From assembly GCF_014205255.1 (NCBI RefSeq), contig NZ_JACHNE010000001.1:4340001-4404000 (forward strand): DNA of 64,000 nucleotides, written 5' to 3'. Below, piece by piece: positions 62,103-64,000 of this stretch. Each line of letters opens with the position of its first letter. Position 1 is the stretch's first letter. The notes under the pieces are model-generated. The model was not told the DNA's origin and made no database searches. It saw only the letters and a program-made list of their open reading frames with translations. This stretch comes from Streptomyces caelestis (lineage in GTDB: Bacteria; Actinomycetota; Actinomycetes; Streptomycetales; Streptomycetaceae). The translations under genes and the position numbers were made by a program.

Positions 62103-63815
62103 GTGGCGGAACGGAGTACGGCTGCCGTCGACGTGGCAGACAACAGCGACGAGTCGTCGCTGACCGCACAGGCGGACCAGTCCACGGCCGACGGGGTGGC
62201 CAAGAACCGGGAGCGGGACACGGACAGCGACGAGGTACAGGAGAGCACCCGGACCGACGGTTCCGGGAAGACCTCGCCGTCTGAACTGCACAGTGGTCAC
62301 AAACTTGCCAGACGCTACCGCCTCGAGGAGTGCGTCACCCGTCTGGACGGTTTCAGCAGTTGGCGTGCCGTGGACGAGAAGCTCCGCCGTGCCGTCGGCG
62401 TGCACATTCTGCCCGCGGACCACTCACGGGCCCGGTCCGTCCTGGCCGCCGCCCGCTCCTCCGCCCTGCTGGGCGACCCGCGCTTCGTCCAGGTGCTGGA
62501 CGCGGTGGAGGAGAACGACCTCGTCTACGTCGTCCACGAGTGGCTTCCGGACGCGACGGAAATGACCACGCTCCTCGCCTCCGGGCCGCTGGAGCCGTAC
62601 GACGCCTACCAGATGGTCAGCCAGATCTCCTCCGCCATGGCCGCCGCCCATCGGGAGGGTCTCGCCCATCTGCGGCTGAACCCCACTGCCGTCCTGCGTA
62701 CCTCGACCGGCCAGTGGCGCATCCGCGGACTCGCGGTGAACGCCGCGCTGAGGGGCATCGCGTCCGACACCCCTCAGCGCACCGACACGGAGGCCATCGG
62801 CGCCCTGCTGTACGCGGCGCTCACCCAGCGCTGGCCCTACGAGAGCGACGCCTACGGGCTGTCCGGCCTGCCGAAGGACATCGGTCTGATCGCGCCCGAC
62901 CAGGTGCGTGCCGGTGTGCACCGCGGTCTCTCCGAACTCTCCATGCGGGCGCTCGTCAACGACGGCGCCACAGCCTCCCGGCACGAGTCGCCGTGCACCA
63001 CGCCGGAAGAGCTGGTGAAGGCGATCGGCGAGATGCCCCGCATCCGCCCGCCGGAGCCGACGTTCACCGCCCCGCCCGAGTACCAGCGCACGTCGTACCA
63101 GCAGGGCACGTACGGCCGCCAGGCCCCGCGTCCCGGTGCCACGCAGCCGGTCCCGACGCCGCCGCCCCCGTTGCAGAGCCGCACGGGCAAGGCCCTGAAG
63201 TGGGCCGTCTCCGCCCTCCTCATCGCCGCACTGGGCCTCGGCAGCTGGCAGCTGGCGGACGCGCTCATGGACCAGGGGGGCAAGAACGAGGACCCGGGCC
63301 AGACGCAGACGAATGACGGAGACAGCGGAAACAAGCCTGCCGCGCCCCTGAAGGACATCCCGATCAACAGCGTGCGGGAGTTCGCACCGAGCGGGTCTGG
63401 CATACAGGAGGACGAGGTTCAGCTCGCCGTCGACGGCAAGACGGCCACCGCGTGGGTCACCCCCCAGTACCGGGGATACGCCAACTTCGGAAACTTGCCA
63501 CAGCGCAGAGAGGGCAGTGGGCTGATCCTCGACCTCGGCAGCGTGAGGAACGTCTCCCGTGTTGATATCGCCATGTATCGGAGTGGGCAGACCGCGGAGC
63601 TACTCGCGGCGGACGCCGATGCCACCGCCCCGTCGTCTCTGAGTGACTTCTCTCAGCGGCTGACCGAGCTATCGGCCACCGGATCGAGCCTCCACGTCGA
63701 ACTGCAGAAGCCGATTCGTACGCGTTACGTTCTCGTCCACGTCACGAAGCTTCCGGAAGATGGTTCTGCCGATCTGTTTCGCGGTGGCATTTCGGAGGTT
63801 TCGATCAGGGGCTGA
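62103..63815 (+). CDS. Pseudokinase with membrane span and discoidin-like domain
   Basis: 570 residues. Residues ~62-300 follow the Ser/Thr protein-kinase fold, but the catalytic loop reads H-L-R-L-N-P where active kinases have HRDLKP (~189), the Lys of VAIK is missing and no DFG is found. So it should not phosphorylate. A single span lies at ~365-388. The C-terminal ~150 residues look like an F5/8-type carbohydrate-binding domain (REFAPSGSGIQEDEVQLAVDG). In mycobacteria the kinase-like domain is part of MurJ and, when phosphorylated by PknB, binds FhaA; here it is a separate gene. The start at GTG 62103 is favoured by AGGA; ATG 62079 is possible. Confidence 0.87.
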   Translation: MAERSTAAVDVADNSDESSLTAQADQSTADGVAKNRERDTDSDEVQESTRTDGSGKTSPSELHSGHKLARRYRLEECVTRLDGFSSWRAVDEKLRRAVGVHILPADHSRARSVLAAARSSALLGDPRFVQVLDAVEENDLVYVVHEWLPDATEMTTLLASGPLEPYDAYQMVSQISSAMAAAHREGLAHLRLNPTAVLRTSTGQWRIRGLAVNAALRGIASDTPQRTDTEAIGALLYAALTQRWPYESDAYGLSGLPKDIGLIAPDQVRAGVHRGLSELSMRALVNDGATASRHESPCTTPEELVKAIGEMPRIRPPEPTFTAPPEYQRTSYQQGTYGRQAPRPGATQPVPTPPPPLQSRTGKALKWAVSALLIAALGLGSWQLADALMDQGGKNEDPGQTQTNDGDSGNKPAAPLKDIPINSVREFAPSGSGIQEDEVQLAVDGKTATAWVTPQYRGYANFGNLPQRREGSGLILDLGSVRNVSRVDIAMYRSGQTAELLAADADATAPSSLSDFSQRLTELSATGSSLHVELQKPIRTRYVLVHVTKLPEDGSADLFRGGISEVSIRG

Positions 63816-63849
63816 CGGTGGCCGGGGTCGCGATACACCGGATCCTGCT

Positions 63850-64000
63850 TCAAGGCTTCTCCAGAATGTGGCGAGCCCGCTTCACCAACTCATCTTGGAA
63901 GATCATAAGCTCTTTGAGCTCCTCGGCATGCCGCTCAATCATTGGCTGCTGGATACTCGACTCTGCCTTGTACCAGCGATCGACCAGGTCAACCTGATTC
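63850..64000 (-). CDS. Partial unidentified gene, lower GC
   Basis: The minus strand is open from the window edge to a TGA at 63850-63852. About 49 residues are visible: helical, charged sequence ending ELVKRARHILEKP, a likely coiled coil. GC over 63851-64000 is about 53% by hand count, clearly below the neighbouring genes. This may be the end of an accessory gene. The family cannot be named from this fragment. Confidence 0.5.
   Translation of the reverse strand, partial: NQVDLVDRWYKAESSIQQPMIERHAEELKELMIFQDELVKRARHILEKP

Noticed and set aside
59495..62248. 917-codon minus-strand open frame opposite murJ
   Set aside because: Same reason: low-complexity, no start signal, antisense to a clear gene.

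Overview
This window is from the core, near-origin part of a Streptomyces chromosome. The DNA is very GC-rich. Eleven perfect copies of the ParB site parS (GTTTCACGTGAAAC) and three imperfect ones are spread over 64 kb, a density expected only close to oriC. Developmental and housekeeping genes typical of Streptomyces are present: ssgA/ssgR, ptpA, dnaB, rpsF-ssb-rpsR-rplI, femX, cca and murJ. The gene order matches, in reverse orientation, what I remember of the S. coelicolor SCO3893-SCO3952 region. That match is from memory and was not computed.

Layout. 0-5.2 kb: an alpha/beta-hydrolase/short-chain dehydrogenase fusion, an LLM-class oxidoreductase, a HAD phosphatase and a secreted M23 peptidase, with a cluster of three DnaA boxes at 1.86-1.91 kb. 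5.2-11.4 kb: the cytochrome bd operon cydA-cydB-cydCD (minus strand) behind a Rex-type operator. 11.4-17 kb: a decayed cyclophilin-like gene holding a parS, hisC, a LacI regulator, a metallophosphatase and a membrane protein. 17-21.3 kb: the most accessory-looking part. It has a membrane-anchored Nudix-like protein, then an EamA transporter with a divergent Lrp/AsnC regulator and two tiny ORFs. These lie between thiC and a second, diverged copy of the last ~60 bp of thiC. 21.3-26.6 kb: thiC with a TPP riboswitch whose variable arm contains two parS-like palindromes, a YibE/F membrane protein, and the sporulation pair ssgA-ssgR. 26.7-34.4 kb: a small membrane protein, a cupin, a holin-like protein, ptpA, a cystathionine gamma-lyase-type enzyme, LysR, Nudix, a globin-reductase and GNAT. 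34.4-40.3 kb: a GlcG-type protein, a divergent MFS/MarR pair, GNAT, a serine beta-lactamase-fold protein and dnaB. 40.7-48.5 kb: a MATE transporter, rplI-rpsR-ssb-rpsF, a small membrane protein, femX, an alanine-racemase-fold protein and a GT87 glycosyltransferase. 48.5-64 kb: a class A PBP, PadR next to inositol-phosphate synthase, MFS, an LppU-like protein, cca, DUF6049, murJ and a pseudokinase. The window ends inside an unidentified lower-GC gene.

Main themes. (1) Cell envelope and division: M23 peptidase, SsgA, FemX, PBP, MurJ with its pseudokinase partner, and DUF6049. (2) Replication and segregation: parS array, DnaA boxes, dnaB and ssb. (3) Redox and respiration: Rex-controlled cytochrome bd and the globin-reductase.

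The least expected signals are structural. Several parS sites are not free-standing but sit at the centre of long perfect palindromes between gene ends, where the RNA would fold like a terminator. Two parS variants lie inside the thiC riboswitch arm. The thiC 3' end is duplicated 3 kb away, like an attachment-site scar.
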